From NCBI GenBank assembly GCA_964404765.1, contig CAYOLL010000255.1:1-7083 (forward strand): a stretch of DNA of 7,083 nucleotides, in the 5' to 3' direction. This document shows positions 6,083 through 7,083 of the stretch, one piece after another; the first letter of the stretch is position 1, and the number at the start of each line of letters is the position of its first letter. The translations under genes and the position numbers were made by a program. Below the pieces are notes generated by a model. That model was not told where the DNA came from and searched no databases. It saw only the letters and a program-made list of their open reading frames with translations. Source of the DNA: CAYOLL01 sp964404765 [NCBI: uncultured Gemmatimonadota bacterium] (lineage in GTDB: Bacteria > 4572-55).

Positions 6083-6847
6083 ATGGATTCGATTGTCAGT
6101 ATCATGAAAAAAGTGGCTGAGCATGAAGCGCAGCGTATTTTCACAACCGAGTTGGGCCTTGTCACGGCGGTTTTTCCGCATAAAGATGACGGGGATACGG
6201 AAAATTACCAATGTTCGGTGAAGCTCAAAAATCGTAAACAGCCTGATGGGACGGATTTTGAGCTGCGTAAAGTGCCGATTGCCACGCCGTACATCGGCCT
6301 GGTTTGTATTCCTAATGTGGACGATCTGGTGCTGATTAATTTTATTAGTGGCGATATTAACTCGCCGGTTATCACTGGCAGGCTCTATAATGAAACGGAC
6401 CGGCCGCCGGTCAATCTGGAAAAAGAGTTTTTGCTCAAGCATTCGCTCAAAGAAGGCGGCTCAATCAAGGTAGACGCAGAGGGTAAAATCCTCATTACCA
6501 GCAAGGATGAAAAGAATGTTTTCACCTTACAGGACGAGAAAATTGCTATAGAAAATGAAAAATTCAGCTTAATTATTGACATTTCCGGCGAGAAGATTAC
6601 TATTCTGTCGGATAAGGATATGGCGTTGACTGCGAAGAGCGGTAAATTAGAAATAGAAGCTAATGAAATTACGATCAAATCCAAAAAAGCGCTGACAATT
6701 GATTCCGGCGATGCCTTAAATATTAAATCCGCCGCGGATACTAAAGTAGAAGCCGGCGGAGCGCTCAATATCAAATCGTCCGCTGACGCCAAAGTGGAGG
6801 CCGGCGGCGCAATGAAGCTCAAAGGAACGTCGATTGACTTGAATTAG
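6083..6847 (+). CDS. Baseplate spike protein (gpV/gp5-like, VgrG C-half)
   Basis: The protein has 254 residues from the ATG at 6083, with GGGGA just upstream. A TTG at 6074 would add three. A helical lead (1-20) precedes an OB-fold domain (about 22-108) with GLVTAVFP, the IGLVCIPNVDDLVLINFISGD core and SPVITGRLYNETDRPP, typical of Phage_base_V/gp5-N domains. From about 124 to 250 the sequence becomes short alternating strands (GGSIKVDAEGKILITS..., KITILSDKDMALTAKSGKLEIEANEITIKS) expected of a trimeric beta-helix needle. It ends in two 16-residue repeats (211-226 and 227-242, ALNIKS.AD.KVEAGG) and the blunt tip AMKLKGTSIDLN. It should form the membrane-piercing tip under the preceding hub. No lysozyme or C-terminal effector domain is fused, and no PAAR cap gene is seen before the window ends. 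Confidence 0.88.
   Translation: MDSIVSIMKKVAEHEAQRIFTTELGLVTAVFPHKDDGDTENYQCSVKLKNRKQPDGTDFELRKVPIATPYIGLVCIPNVDDLVLINFISGDINSPVITGRLYNETDRPPVNLEKEFLLKHSLKEGGSIKVDAEGKILITSKDEKNVFTLQDEKIAIENEKFSLIIDISGEKITILSDKDMALTAKSGKLEIEANEITIKSKKALTIDSGDALNIKSAADTKVEAGGALNIKSSADAKVEAGGAMKLKGTSIDLN
6713..6808 (+). repeat. Two 48-bp coding repeats in the spike needle
   Basis: 6713-6760 and 6761-6808 each encode 16 residues of the form ALNIKS.AD.KVEAGG, differing at only two residues (Ala/Ser and Thr/Ala). Most shared residues use different synonymous codons, for example TTA/CTC, ATT/ATC, TCC/TCG, GTA/GTG and GAA/GAG. The duplication is therefore old and the protein repeat appears to have been kept by selection. 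Confidence 0.85.
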
Positions 6848-6850
6848 CGT

Positions 6851-6888
6851 ATGGATATGAACATGGATAGACAGGATGAGCAGGATGG
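6851..6888. repeat. Degenerate (A)TGGATRNAC / AGGATG tandem repeat
   Basis: Four consecutive units of about 9-12 nt share a GGAT core (ATGGATATGAAC, ATGGATAGAC, AGGATGAGC, AGGATGG). It starts three bases after the spike stop codon. By recollection it resembles the dispersed 'ATGGATAGACAGGATGA' intergenic repeat common in several environmental phyla. It has no coding role that I can support. Confidence 0.6.
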
Positions 6889-6908
6889 AAAGGCAATTAC
6901 AAAAGCAT

Positions 6909-7083
6909 TTAGGAACGTCAATTTAATAACTTTGGGTAAGTTTACCCTAAGGGTTTTGTTCTTCAACCCTTAGGGTGTGTTCCGAGAGGCCCAGACCTTA
7001 AGGGTTAAAAAGCAAAACCCTTAGGGTCACACAACCCGGCGCATTTACTCCAAAACCCAAACTTATTTTATCGACGTTCCTTA
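6909..7083. repeat. 175-bp palindromic element with terminal inverted repeats
   Basis: The 29-nt ends 6909-6937 and 7055-7083 are inverted copies with about 24 matches (shared blocks AGGAACGTC, AATAA and TTTGGGT). Inside lie two 12-bp-stem hairpins, 6944-6955 with 6965-6976 and 6995-7006 with 7016-7027. Both are built from the motif AACCCTTAGGGT in alternating orientation with 9-nt loops, and one copy has a single mismatch. No transposase frame is present. It looks like a MITE or complex extragenic palindrome and may continue past the window edge. A terminator role for the tail operon is possible, but no T-tract follows either hairpin. Confidence 0.7.

Noticed and set aside
5924-6822. Minus-strand open frames of 172 and 145 codons across the hub/spike genes
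   Set aside because: They are antisense to genes with clear tail-protein signatures. The second is a low-complexity shadow of the beta-helix repeats.
6851-6973. 40-codon frame in phase with the spike gene, two codons after its TAG stop
   Set aside because: It could hint at readthrough, but it is made of the GGAT repeat and the palindromic element. The spike already ends with a typical blunt tip.

Overview
The window has two parts. The left and centre hold a minus-strand housekeeping block. The right holds a divergent plus-strand pair of contractile-tail genes. Coding capacity is bacterial. The strong Shine-Dalgarno site of rpsO, a full-length PNPase with a basic Gly/Arg tail, a bifunctional RibF and a middling G+C content fit a Gram-negative or uncultured-type lineage. 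Dispersed palindromic repeats fill nearly every gap, as in many deltaproteobacterial or PVC/Omnitrophota-like genomes. I cannot fix the phylum from sequence alone.

Layout, left to right. Positions 1-811 carry no convincing gene. They hold a REP/MITE-like palindrome (172-235) and two tandem copies of a 205-bp unit (288-697), each able to fold into a long nested hairpin. A rho-independent terminator (812-846) closes the minus-strand pnp gene (902-3085). The 3086-3382 gap contains a hairpin directly upstream of the pnp ribosome-binding site and a terminator-like hairpin after rpsO. rpsO (3383-3652) follows, then a CACGAAGG-type palindrome (3705-3787), then ribF (3794-4732), whose start codon lies 7 bases from a perfect TATAAT. 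Transcription order is therefore ribF, rpsO, pnp. This is the end of the classical bacterial truB-ribF-rpsO-pnp neighbourhood, with truB absent.

From about 4733 rightward the genes are on the plus strand. A 346-bp divergent spacer, containing an inverted repeat related to the end of the 205-bp unit, leads into a gpD/gp27-like tail hub gene (5079-6056). A gpV/gp5-like spike gene (6083-6847) follows 26 bp later. Together they correspond to the two halves of a VgrG and would form the hub and needle tip of a contractile injection machine (phage tail, eCIS or T6SS-like). The last 236 bp contain a degenerate AGGAT tandem repeat and a 175-bp palindromic element with terminal inverted repeats and four copies of a 12-bp motif. 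That element reaches the window edge, so it is unknown whether more tail genes follow.

The most unusual points are the split hub/spike pair placed directly against a core translation/RNA-decay block, the tandem 205-bp hairpin units and their apparent relative upstream of the hub gene, the 6909-7083 element, and a possibly leaderless ribF.
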